Origin: an uncultured Oscillibacter sp.
GTDB taxonomy: Bacteria; Bacillota; Clostridia; Oscillospirales; Oscillospiraceae
Assembly (NCBI GenBank): GCA_904393855.1
Contig: CAJFNE010000047.1
Location: forward strand, 1 to 10,865
Direction of reading: 5' to 3'
DNA length: 10,865 bases
Shown here one piece after another: positions 1 to 6,420 of the stretch. The number at the start of each line of letters is the position of its first letter. Position 1 is the stretch's first letter. The translations under genes and the position numbers were made by a program. The notes under the pieces are model-generated. The model did not search any database, had not been told where the DNA came from, and was given only the letters and a program-made list of their open reading frames with translations.

Positions 1-33
1 CGGGCCGCCCTTTTCTGGTTGCCTTGCCGCTAT

Positions 34-63
34 GCCGCGCCAGCGCACGCGCGGCTCTTTTTT
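34..63 (+). terminator. Rho-independent terminator of an off-window rightward gene
   Basis: A 7-bp perfect stem (GCCGCGC at 34-40, GCGCGGC at 49-55) with an 8-base loop is followed directly by TCTTTTTT (56-63). This is the classical intrinsic terminator layout for rightward transcription. No rightward gene lies before it in the window, so it presumably ends a gene beyond the left edge and makes this a convergent boundary with the leftward operon. Confidence 0.75.
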
Positions 64-240
64 ATGCGAATTTCTTATGCAGCATGATATCCAGTACCAA
101 CGGCTTTCATTCAATGAATCAGGTGGAAGAAAGGCACGAATTTATGCGTCAAACCATCAAATAATACATGACCTATGCAAGGTTATAAGACTCGATTCCA
201 TTTTGCCTGGTTAAAAATCGTTTTCACTATTACCCCCTCT

Positions 241-265
241 ATGCGGAAGATTTCTTCCGCATTTT
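241..265 (+). terminator. Probable rightward terminator hairpin
   Basis: ATGCGGAAG (241-249) and CTTCCGCAT (254-262) form a perfect 9-bp stem with a 4-base loop. The T run is only four bases (262-265), counting the last stem base, so termination may be weak. On the opposite strand the T-rich tract precedes the hairpin, so rightward use is favoured. It could back up the 34-63 terminator or end a short unrecognised transcript from 64-240. Confidence 0.45.
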
Positions 266-549
266 GAAAAAAGTTGTGCATGAGTGCCTCCTCACTTAAA
301 GCTCGCTTGTGTGAACAGGCGTTCTACAGCTTTCTGGTCGGCGTTCGGGAATGGTTCTCCCTGCCTTTTGCTGATAACCGCCCGCCCAGAACCAGAGTTG
401 ACCTGCGTACGAGGAGCCATTGACGCCTCAAATTTTTGCATTTGAGTCTATTTCCGCAAGATCCTCTCCGCCTTTTGAGGGGAAATGCGGCAGCCTCGTT
501 CACCATGTCCGCCCGCTGGTTTCCCAGCATGGGCCAACCATTGGTCAAA

Positions 550-583
550 GCCCCGGCCCCGCCTGGTTCGGCGGGGCCGGGGC
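550..583 (-). terminator. GC-rich hairpin, likely end of the operon transcript
   Basis: A perfect 14-bp stem (GCCCCGGCCCCGCC at 550-563, its complement at 570-583) with a 6-base loop is the strongest hairpin downstream of the crotonase stop at 714. Read leftward it is followed by only TTT and then mixed bases, so it is an atypical intrinsic terminator. It may instead be Rho-assisted or a 3'-end stabilising structure. The roughly 130 bases between stop and hairpin contain no better candidate on the minus strand. Confidence 0.5.
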
Positions 584-680
584 ATTGCCTCGGAAACAAT
601 CTTTTGCCGCGGTGGCCGCAGCTTGTGGTGTGCGCGCCCAGTTCCTCCTTCTGGCTCCGGCGGCCTGTTCCGCTCCATGT

Positions 681-704
681 CCGCTGCCGGGCAGCGGGGC
701 TTTT
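681..704 (+). terminator. Short hairpin plus T4, weak rightward terminator candidate
   Basis: CCGCTG (681-686) and CAGCGG (692-697) form a 6-bp stem with a 5-base loop, followed on the plus strand by GGC and TTTT (701-704). It sits just beyond the crotonase stop. It would act on rightward transcripts entering the operon antisense. The stem is short and the T run is offset, so support is weak. Confidence 0.25.
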
Positions 705-713
705 CCGGCCCTA

Positions 714-1490
714 TCAGAAGTCGGTCAACCGCGCGGGCCGCTTCTCCAGGAAAGCCGTCATGCCCTCCTGCTTATCGTGGGTGGAGAAGGCAAGGCCAAA
801 GGCATCCGCCTCTAGCCGCAGCCCGTTGGCCAGGTCCATATCCTGTCCCGCGTTGATGACGCTCTTGGCAACGCTCACCGCATAGCTGCCCTTGCTGAGG
901 ATCTTCCCCGCCATCTCCCAGCAGGCGTCCATCAGCCGATCCGCCGGGACCACCTTGTTGGCAAGACCCACGCGGTACGCCTCCTGGGCGTCGATCCGGT
1001 CGCAGGTGAAGATCAGCTCCTTGGCGCGGCCTTTGCCAATGAGCCGGGCCAACCGCTGGGTGCCGCCGAAGCCGGGAAGGATGCCCAGCCCGCACTCCGG
1101 CTGGCCGAACACCGCGTTCTCCGCGGCGATGCGGATGTCGCAGGCCATGGCGATCTCGCAGCCGCCGCCCAGGGCATAGCCGTTCACCGCCGCGATGGTG
1201 ACCTGGGGCATATTCTCCAGCTTGCTGAAGGCTTCCATGGCCAGCAGGGACATGGCGCGTCCCTCCGCCGGCGTGGCGTTCACCATCTCGGAGATATCCG
1301 CGCCGGCCACGAAGGCCTTGCCGCCGGAGCCGGTCAGGATCACCACCCGCACGTCCTTGCGGCCCTCCAGCTCCGTGAAGCACTCCTTCAGCTCGCTCAG
1401 CGTCTCGGAGTTCAGCGCATTCAGGGACTTGGGGCGGTTGATGGTCACAGTTGCGATCTGGTCCGCAATTTCTAAAATCACATGGTTCAT
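714..1490 (-). CDS. Enoyl-CoA hydratase/isomerase (crotonase family)
   Basis: This 258-residue protein has the usual single-domain crotonase length. It most likely adds water reversibly to a 2-enoyl-CoA in the cytoplasm, giving a 3-hydroxyacyl-CoA. Family landmarks are visible: INRP near 17-20, the AGADISEM oxyanion-hole segment at 62-69, the ALGGGCE segment at 106-112 with Glu112, and QPECGLGILPGFGGTQR starting at residue 130 with Glu132. Glu112 and Glu132 match the two catalytic glutamates of true hydratases, which argues against an isomerase or decarboxylase relative. The ATG at 1490 follows GGGGAGATATT. A longer in-frame start at 1550 would extend into the intergenic gap without a homologous N-terminus. 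This is the last gene of the operon, 66 bases after the aldolase. Its acyl substrate cannot be read from sequence; crotonyl-CoA is only the family default. Confidence 0.93.
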   Translation of the reverse strand: MNHVILEIADQIATVTINRPKSLNALNSETLSELKECFTELEGRKDVRVVILTGSGGKAFVAGADISEMVNATPAEGRAMSLLAMEAFSKLENMPQVTIAAVNGYALGGGCEIAMACDIRIAAENAVFGQPECGLGILPGFGGTQRLARLIGKGRAKELIFTCDRIDAQEAYRVGLANKVVPADRLMDACWEMAGKILSKGSYAVSVAKSVINAGQDMDLANGLRLEADAFGLAFSTHDKQEGMTAFLEKRPARLTDF

Positions 1491-1556
1491 AATATCTCCC
1501 CTATCATCATGGTCGTCCCGTCTCTGTCCCGCCGGAACTCCCGTCTCCATACCCCC

Positions 1557-2324
1557 TCAGGGGCAGAGGGCGTGGACCTGCTCAATCTGCCGCTGGGACT
1601 GCGCTTTGAACATGCCCAGGTCGTTCATGATGGTCACGATCCGGAACCCCTGCCGAATCCGCTCTGCGGCGGCCTCCGGGGAGCCGGTCACGATGCCGGG
1701 AATCTTCCCGTGCTCCTGGCAGGCGCGCAGGATGCGGTCGACGGCGGCCACCACCTCCGGGTTCTTCAGGTCCTGGGGATGTCCCATGTCCAGGGACAGG
1801 TCCCCCGTGCCGATGAAGATGGAATCCAGGCCGTCCATGGCGGCCATCTCCTCCACGTGGCTGAGGCCCTCCCGGGTCTCGCACTGGAACATGGTGAAGA
1901 GCGCGTCGTTGGCCTCCTGAATGTAGTGGTCGTAGCCCCCCCAGCGGGGACCCCGGCCGGCGTTCATGCCCCGGGCGCCCAGAGGCGGGAACTTCACGGC
2001 GTCCATGATATAGCGGGCGTCGTCCATGTTGTTGACCATGGGCACCAGCAGGCCGTGGGCTCCCACGTCCAGCACCCGGCGCATCAGCTTTGTCTCGATG
2101 GTGTAGACCCGCGGGATGGCCACCATGTCATAGGCCTCCGCCGCCCGGATCATGTCCACCATGGTCTCCAGCCCCAGGGGGGAGTGCTCCATGTCTAGAA
2201 TAACAAAATCCAGGCCGTTCATACCCAGAATCTCCACATTCGTGGGGTTGCAGGAGGCCACGAAGGCCCCCAGCACATAGGGCTTCTCCGCCAGCTTCTC
2301 TTTCAGATAATTTCTCATCCGCAT
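1557..2324 (-). CDS. HpcH/HpaI family class II aldolase
   Basis: This 255-residue cytoplasmic TIM-barrel enzyme belongs to the HpcH/HpaI aldolase family. These divalent-metal enzymes cleave 4-hydroxy-2-oxo acids to pyruvate (or a related 2-oxo acid) plus an aldehyde. The signature segments occur in order: LDFVILDMEHSPLG near the N-terminus, IPRV, the LLVPMVNNMDDAR strand, GPRWGGY, then QCETREG and FIGTGDLSLDMG. The last two carry the Glu and Asp expected to bind the metal. The ATG at 2324 lies nine bases after GAGGAGG. A second ATG at 2318 is possible, and a longer frame from 2369 would overlap the thiolase and is unlikely. Spacing to the thiolase is 31 bases. An aldolase that releases a 2-oxo acid is unusual next to a CoA-transferase and thiolase. 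The exact substrate is unknown; the family also includes CoA-ester lyases of the CitE type, but the motifs here are of the HpaI type. Confidence 0.9.
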   Translation of the reverse strand: MRMRNYLKEKLAEKPYVLGAFVASCNPTNVEILGMNGLDFVILDMEHSPLGLETMVDMIRAAEAYDMVAIPRVYTIETKLMRRVLDVGAHGLLVPMVNNMDDARYIMDAVKFPPLGARGMNAGRGPRWGGYDHYIQEANDALFTMFQCETREGLSHVEEMAAMDGLDSIFIGTGDLSLDMGHPQDLKNPEVVAAVDRILRACQEHGKIPGIVTGSPEAAAERIRQGFRIVTIMNDLGMFKAQSQRQIEQVHALCP

Positions 2325-2355
2325 GGTCGAATACCTCCTCGTTCCTTGGCCGCGC

Positions 2356-3546
2356 TCAGCACAGCTCAAACAGCATGGCCATGGCCTGCCCGCCGCCGAT
2401 GCACAGGGAGGCGATCCCGTAGCGGACGTTCCGCCGGGCCATCTCGCGGATCAGCGTCATGCTGATGCGGCAGCCCGTGCAGCCCACCGCATGGCCCAGG
2501 GCAATGGCGCCGCCGTTCACATTGACCAGCTCCGGGTCCAGGTCCAGATCCCGGATGCAGGCGACCGCCTGGGCGGCAAAGGCCTCGTTCAGCTCGAACA
2601 ATCCCACGTCCTTGCGGCTGATGCCGGTCTTTTTCTCCAGCTTTTCAATGGCGCTGACCGGCGCGTAGCCCATAATGGCCGGGTCCAGCGCCGTGGAGAC
2701 GGCGGCCACATACCGGGCCAGGGGCTTCAGGCCCAGCTGGGCGGCCTTCTCCGGCGTGGTCATCATCACCACCGCCGAGCCGTCGTTGCAGGGCGAGGCG
2801 TTGCCCGCCGTCACGGTGCCGCCGTCCGGCTTGAAGATGGGCTTGAGCTTGGCAAAGTTCTCATACTGAGCATCTTTAATGTAGGTCTCGTCGTGGTCAA
2901 AGACGATCTCCTGCTTCTTCTGGCGCACCTTGATGGGGACAATGTCCTGGTCATACTTGCCCTCCGCCCAGGCCTTTTCCGCCCGGTGGTGGCTCTCCAC
3001 GGCGAAGCGGTCCTGCATCTCCCGGGTGATGCCGCACATCTCCGCCACGTTTTCCGCTGTGATCCCCATGTGGTAGTTCTTGAACGGGTCCACCAGACCG
3101 TCATGGAGCATACTGTCCTCCAGGCGGCCCGGCCCCATGCGGTAGCCCCAGCGCCCCTTCATCACCAGGTAGGGGATCGCGCTCATGGTCTCGCAGCCGC
3201 CCGCAATGACCAGGTCGTTGTCCCCCACCTGGATGGACTGGGCGGCGCACTGCATGGCCTTCATGGCGGTGGCGCAGTTCTTGTTGGGGGTGAACGCCGG
3301 CGTCGTCTCCGGCAGGCCGGCGTACAGCGCGCACTGGCGGGCGGGATTGGCCTTGGTACCCGCCTGGAAATGGGTGCCAATGATCACCTCATCCACCGCG
3401 TGGGGGTCGATCCCCGTGCGCTGGACCACCGCTTTGACGCACTCCGCGCCGTGGACCGGCGCGGGCACATCCCGCAGGGAGCCGCCGAATTTTCCGGTGG
3501 CCGTCCGGGCCATCCCCACAATGACAACATCTCTCAGTTCCCTCAT
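2356..3546 (-). CDS. Thiolase (acetyl-CoA C-acyltransferase family)
   Basis: At 396 residues this is a full-length thiolase. It would cleave a 3-oxoacyl-CoA with CoA to acetyl-CoA and a shortened acyl-CoA, or run the reverse condensation. Visible landmarks: VGMARTATGKFGG at the N-terminus, the nucleophilic Cys91 in NKNCATAM, GGCETMS at 116-122, NEAFAAQ at 320-326, GGAIALGHAVGCTG at 345-358 with His352, and the second catalytic Cys382 in CIGGGQ. Two motifs deviate: the usual C-G/A-S-G after the nucleophile is C-A-T-A, and the usual GHP is GHA. All catalytic residues remain, so activity is expected, perhaps on an unusual acyl chain. The ATG at 3546 follows AAGAAGGAATTCAC. The gene lies 34 bases after CoA-transferase B, an arrangement like that of acetoacetate (ato) or 3-oxoadipate (pca) breakdown clusters. 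Chain specificity cannot be determined here. Confidence 0.94.
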   Translation of the reverse strand: MRELRDVVIVGMARTATGKFGGSLRDVPAPVHGAECVKAVVQRTGIDPHAVDEVIIGTHFQAGTKANPARQCALYAGLPETTPAFTPNKNCATAMKAMQCAAQSIQVGDNDLVIAGGCETMSAIPYLVMKGRWGYRMGPGRLEDSMLHDGLVDPFKNYHMGITAENVAEMCGITREMQDRFAVESHHRAEKAWAEGKYDQDIVPIKVRQKKQEIVFDHDETYIKDAQYENFAKLKPIFKPDGGTVTAGNASPCNDGSAVVMMTTPEKAAQLGLKPLARYVAAVSTALDPAIMGYAPVSAIEKLEKKTGISRKDVGLFELNEAFAAQAVACIRDLDLDPELVNVNGGAIALGHAVGCTGCRISMTLIREMARRNVRYGIASLCIGGGQAMAMLFELC

Positions 3547-3580
3547 GTGAATTCCTTCTTTCCTTTGATCCCTGGAGCGC

Positions 3581-4237
3581 TCAGAGGGTCTCCAGCACCT
3601 TTAAATTCGTTCCGATGTTCAGCGGAGCCTCCGTGGCGGCCTGGATCTGCTCCACGGAGTAGTCCGCAAACCGCTCCGTCAGCTCCAGCCCGTCCCGGGT
3701 CACGCGGATCACGCCCATCTCTGTGACAATCGTATCCACAACGCCCACCGCCGTCAGCGGCAGGGTACACTGACGCATGATTTTCGGGGCGCCCCTGTTG
3801 GTGTGCAGCATGGCGATGATCACCCGGCGGGCGCCCACCACCAGGTCCATGGCGCCGCCCATGCCCACCACCAGCTTGCCGGGCACCGCCCAGTTGGCCA
3901 GGTTGCCCTCCGCGTCCACCTGCATGGCCCCCAGCACGGTGATGTCGATGTGGCTGCCGCGGATCAGGCCGAAGCTCTCCGCCGAGTCAAAAAAGCTCGC
4001 GCCGGGGCGGATGGCGGAGTACTGCCCGCCGGCATCCAGCAGATCCGGGTGAGGGTCCGTGACGGCGCTTCCCGTGGCGATCCCCAGGAAGCCGTTTTCC
4101 GATTCAAAGGTCACGTCCACGCCATCGGGGAGATACTGCGCCACCTTGACGGGGAGACCCACCCCCAGATTCACCACATCGCCGGACTTCAGCTCCCGGG
4201 CGACGCGGCACGCGATGCGTTCTTTCAAATCCAGCAT
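3581..4237 (-). CDS. 3-oxoacid CoA-transferase, subunit B
   Basis: This 218-residue protein is the beta subunit of a family I CoA-transferase (the AtoA/ScoB/PcaJ type), which moves CoA between a donor acyl-CoA and a carboxylate through a glutamyl-CoA intermediate. The catalytic motif is clear: SENGFLG at 46-52, with Glu47 as the expected nucleophile. Further family blocks are NLGVGLP at 23-29, the GSHIDITVLGAMQVD segment near 94-108, and VGMGGAMDLV. The ATG at 4237 follows AGAGGGGGAACAGCC. The start overlaps the end of subunit A by 13 bases, consistent with translational coupling of two subunits needed in equal amounts. Adjacency to the thiolase suggests the product is a 3-oxoacyl-CoA for cleavage. 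Acetoacetate and 3-oxoadipate are both possible; sequence alone does not separate them. Confidence 0.94.
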   Translation of the reverse strand: MLDLKERIACRVARELKSGDVVNLGVGLPVKVAQYLPDGVDVTFESENGFLGIATGSAVTDPHPDLLDAGGQYSAIRPGASFFDSAESFGLIRGSHIDITVLGAMQVDAEGNLANWAVPGKLVVGMGGAMDLVVGARRVIIAMLHTNRGAPKIMRQCTLPLTAVGVVDTIVTEMGVIRVTRDGLELTERFADYSVEQIQAATEAPLNIGTNLKVLETL

Positions 4238-4902
4238 GGCTGTTCCCCCTCTACAATGGATTCCACCAGGATGCCTGGCGTCATCACGTGGTTGGGGTCG
4301 ATCTCGCCCACCTCAACCACCCGTTCCGCCCCCACGATGACGTGGTCCGCCGCCAGGGCCATGGCGGGGTTGAAGTTGCGGGTGGACATGTTATAGAAGA
4401 TATTTCCGCTCCGGTCCACCACGCTGCCCCGGATCAGGGCGAAGTCCGCGTGCAGCGGCGTCTCCACCAGATAGGTCTTTCCTCCGAGCTCCAGGGTGGG
4501 CTTGCCCTCCGCCACAACGGTGCCCAGGCCCACGGGCGTCAATACGCCGCCCAGGCCCGTGCCTCCCGCCCGGATGCGCTCTACCAGGGTCCCCTGGGGA
4601 ACCAGCTGATAGTCCACGCCGTACACCACGTCGCCGGGTTTTCGTCCCGCCACCTCGGTGTTGACTCCCACGTGGGAGGCAATCAGCGTCTTGACCAATC
4701 CTTTCCGCAGCAGGATGCCAACGCCCAGGCCCGCCCGGCCGGCGTCGCAGCTGATAATGGTCAGATCCCGGCGCCCCAGCTCTGCCAGACGGGCGCAGAG
4801 CTGGTTGGGCGAACCCGCACCCGCGAATCCCCCCACCATGACGACCGCCCCGTCATGGAGATCCCGGAGGGCCTCCTCCGCTGTCTTGACTTTCTCCAGC
4901 AA
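4225..4902 (-). CDS. 3-oxoacid CoA-transferase, subunit A (TTG start)
   Basis: This 225-residue alpha subunit (AtoD/ScoA/PcaI type) forms the CoA-binding half of the heteromeric transferase. Family features include the glycine-rich GGFAGAGSPNQL near residues 24-35, LVPQGTLVERIRAGG, LTPVGLGTVVAEGK, and RNFNPAMALAADHVIVGAERVVEVGEIDP near the C-terminus. The open frame continues far upstream to 5160, but that extension is arginine- and serine-rich antisense-like sequence overlapping the cupin and two hairpins. No ATG lies near the conserved start, and the best initiation codon is TTG at 4902 (reading M-L-E-K-V-K-T), nine bases after AGGGAGG. The stop overlaps subunit B by 13 bases. The start codon choice is inferred; CTG at the next codon is an alternative. 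Confidence 0.9.
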   Translation of the reverse strand: MLEKVKTAEEALRDLHDGAVVMVGGFAGAGSPNQLCARLAELGRRDLTIISCDAGRAGLGVGILLRKGLVKTLIASHVGVNTEVAGRKPGDVVYGVDYQLVPQGTLVERIRAGGTGLGGVLTPVGLGTVVAEGKPTLELGGKTYLVETPLHADFALIRGSVVDRSGNIFYNMSTRNFNPAMALAADHVIVGAERVVEVGEIDPNHVMTPGILVESIVEGEQPCWI

Positions 4903-4920
4903 TCTTATGTTCCTCCCTGT

Positions 4921-4936
4921 CCGCCGTCTCCGGCGG
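4921..4936 (-). promoter_or_regulatory. Small hairpin just before the CoA-transferase A ribosome binding site
   Basis: CCGCCG (4921-4926) and CGGCGG (4931-4936) form a 6-bp stem with a TCTC tetraloop. In the transcript it ends four bases before the GGGAGG ribosome binding site that serves the TTG start at 4902. Its position suggests an effect on ribosome access or mRNA decay. This is inference from placement only. Confidence 0.4.
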
Positions 4937-4944
4937 CTGTAATA

Positions 4945-4978
4945 ACGGCATCTGCCCGCGTGCGCGGGCAGATGCCGT
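4945..4978 (-). promoter_or_regulatory. Strong intra-operon hairpin (16-bp inverted repeat)
   Basis: ACGGCATCTGCCCGCG (4945-4960) is perfectly complementary to 4963-4978. The two-base gap means the real fold has about 15 pairs with a 4-base loop. It lies between the cupin stop (5033) and CoA-transferase A. Read leftward it is followed by TTATTAC, not a proper T run, so it could be a partial terminator or attenuator, or an RNA-processing or stabiliser element separating transporter and hydrolase expression from the CoA-pathway genes. Confidence 0.6.
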
Positions 4979-5032
4979 GAATCAGGCCCATCCGCCGAGA
5001 CGGCAGCCTGTCGCCCGATCCGATATCGGTTC

Positions 5033-5428
5033 TTACTTCTGCTCCTGCCCGGCGGCGAACTCGTCGTATGCGTCCACATACTCCATCCGCTCCGGGAAGA
5101 ACACATCCAGGTTGATGACGGGCACATCGCTGTCGAAGACGTGGATGTAGTGCTCCACATTAGCGGGGACCCACACCCAGGAGCCCTCCTTCATGTGGTA
5201 GGGCTTGCCGTCCACGTAATAGTCGCAGTGGCCCCGGACCACGATGGCCAGCTGCGCATGGGGATGCGTGTGGGGCCGGACCTCGTTGCCGTTCTGGCAC
5301 TCCGTCACCGCCAGGGTGCAGCCCTTCGTATAGGCGCCGGCGAATGCCACGCGGGTAATGCCGCCCCGCACAGGCTGCCAGGGACTCTCATACCAGTTGC
5401 CAGATACCGCTTCGCTTGCTTTTGCCAT
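5033..5428 (-). CDS. Small single-domain cupin protein
   Basis: This 131-residue protein is one cupin barrel. Motif 1 reads RPHTHPHAQLAIVVRG (51-66) with His53, His55 and Gln59, the last replacing the more usual Glu. Motif 2 reads GSWVWVPANVEHYIHVF (82-98) with His93. These residues suggest a bound divalent metal. Cupins of this size include isomerases, decarboxylases, lyases and non-enzymatic ligand sensors, so the reaction cannot be named. The ATG at 5428 follows GGAGGTAAGTATC; a longer frame from 5482 lacks a comparable ribosome binding site. It sits between the hydrolase (67 bases upstream) and the CoA-transferase, so it plausibly handles the hydrolase product before CoA activation. No signal peptide is present, so it should be cytoplasmic. 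Confidence 0.85.
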   Translation of the reverse strand: MAKASEAVSGNWYESPWQPVRGGITRVAFAGAYTKGCTLAVTECQNGNEVRPHTHPHAQLAIVVRGHCDYYVDGKPYHMKEGSWVWVPANVEHYIHVFDSDVPVINLDVFFPERMEYVDAYDEFAAGQEQK

Positions 5429-5463
5429 GATACTTACCTCCAAAATATGATGATTATGTGGAA

Positions 5464-5477
5464 GCCCCCGCAGGGGC
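5464..5477 (-). promoter_or_regulatory. Short intergenic hairpin between hydrolase and cupin
   Basis: GCCCC (5464-5468) and GGGGC (5473-5477) form a 5-bp stem with a 4-base loop in the 67-base gap before the cupin. Read leftward it is followed by TTCC, too little for an intrinsic terminator. It may be incidental in GC-rich DNA. Confidence 0.2.
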
Positions 5478-5495
5478 GTCACGCCTTGATCGGGC

Positions 5496-6389
5496 TCAGT
5501 CCAGCCCCAGCAGCATGGCCGGGGTCTGCTTGCCCATGAGGTTGATCTGCTCCTCCGTCACACCGAACTGATCCGCCAGCAGGTTGATGAACTGTAGCAT
5601 GCCGGTGACCGGGTCCACGTTGACCTTTTGGCCCAGGTCAGAGTCCAGCACGATCTTTTCCGTGGGGATCGTCTCCAGGATCTTGCCCGCCACCTCGTCG
5701 GGGCAGGTGCCGGACTTGGCGATGGTGCTGAACACCGCGGCGTTGAGCTCGATGTAGGCGCCCAGATCGGCCCACTCCTTCATCTGCTCATAGGTGGCGT
5801 TCACCAGGAAGTGGGGATGGTTCACGCAGATCTTGGGAACCCCCAGCTCCACGGCTTTCCGCACCACGGCGTCCACCTCCCGGGCGTTGCCGTGGCCCGT
5901 GCACAGCACCACCTCGGGGTGCTTGCTGGCGATATAGGAGATCACCTCCACAGCGCCGGGATGCAGCTGGCCGTTTTCATCCACATACTGGATGCCCTCG
6001 TCCACCACGGAGCTGTTCCCGGAGCCCACGAACTTGTGGCCGCCGGAGTGTCCGGCAATGTGGTTCACGCAGGAGACCGTGGGCATGTAGATGGTCTTGG
6101 CGCCCATGTTGCAGGCGGCGTCCACCGCGTGGACGTTGAACAGCCCCACGGACCGATTCAGCGCCAGGCCGCCGAAGCACTGGCAGCCGTTTTTGGAGAA
6201 ATGCTCCGAGATCATCCGGGTTCCCATCATGGTGGGGAAGTAGTGATCCTTCACCAGGAAAGACCGGTAACCAGCCTCGCCGGCCAGTTCCATCATGTCG
6301 TAGGCGTCCACCTTCCGGGCCGCCACGGAGGGGCCGGCGTGAACGTGGATGTCCACAAATCCCTTTAAAATTTCTTTGGAAAAGCTCAT
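5496..6389 (-). CDS. DUF6282-type metal-dependent hydrolase (amidohydrolase-like TIM barrel)
   Basis: This 297-residue protein resembles the DUF6282 family, an amidohydrolase-like group whose substrates are, as far as I know, undefined. Likely metal ligands are visible in the amidohydrolase order: DIHVHAGPS with His15 and His17, VKDHYFPT with Lys47, Asp48 and His49, TGHGN with His166, NHPHF with His191 and His193, and VLDSDLGQ with Asp249 or Asp251. LNRSVGLFN and YMPTVS are further family-like blocks. No signal peptide is seen, so it should act in the cytoplasm on an imported substrate, perhaps opening a lactone, lactam, amide or ester. The ATG at 6389 is preceded by AAAGGA about ten bases upstream, a moderate ribosome binding site. 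It starts 31 bases after the DctM stop, tying it to uptake. Family assignment is by remembered motif pattern. Confidence 0.82.
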   Translation of the reverse strand: MSFSKEILKGFVDIHVHAGPSVAARKVDAYDMMELAGEAGYRSFLVKDHYFPTMMGTRMISEHFSKNGCQCFGGLALNRSVGLFNVHAVDAACNMGAKTIYMPTVSCVNHIAGHSGGHKFVGSGNSSVVDEGIQYVDENGQLHPGAVEVISYIASKHPEVVLCTGHGNAREVDAVVRKAVELGVPKICVNHPHFLVNATYEQMKEWADLGAYIELNAAVFSTIAKSGTCPDEVAGKILETIPTEKIVLDSDLGQKVNVDPVTGMLQFINLLADQFGVTEEQINLMGKQTPAMLLGLD

Positions 6390-6420
6390 TACAGGTCCAT
6401 CCTTTCTAAAAATCGCAAAT

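Larger units (their letters stand above)
64..713. other. Intergenic region without a supportable gene
   Basis: This 650-base stretch separates the leftward operon from whatever lies to the left. Positions 64-300 are clearly more AT-rich than the operon. A 60-codon frame at 32-214 and several longer frames at 324-885 exist, but the former starts inside a terminator hairpin and lacks a ribosome binding site, and the latter run across hairpins or antisense to the crotonase. None resembles a protein family I know. The region contains several inverted repeats: 241-262, 427-446, 550-583 and 681-697. I see no tRNA, rRNA or insertion sequence. Confidence 0.6.

Noticed and set aside
32..214. A 60-codon plus-strand frame in the left flank
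   Set aside because: The start lies inside the terminator stem, no ribosome binding site precedes it or its internal ATG at 77, and the product resembles nothing I know.
420..885. Overlapping plus-strand frames of 120-150 codons in the left flank
   Set aside because: Three frames are open together, they run over strong hairpins and into the crotonase gene antisense, and show no family features.
2323..3726. A 467-codon plus-strand frame antisense to the thiolase
   Set aside because: Low-complexity His/Gly/Ala/Arg composition, no ribosome binding site, and it mirrors a well-conserved thiolase.
4921..4978. CRISPR-like or mobile-element end at the paired inverted repeats
   Set aside because: Only two unrelated dyads, with no repeat-spacer periodicity, no target duplication and no transposase; better explained as mRNA hairpins.
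4903..5160. N-terminal extension of CoA-transferase A to an ATG at 5160
   Set aside because: The extension overlaps the cupin coding sequence and two hairpins, is Arg/Ser-rich, and the family N-terminus begins at the TTG at 4902.
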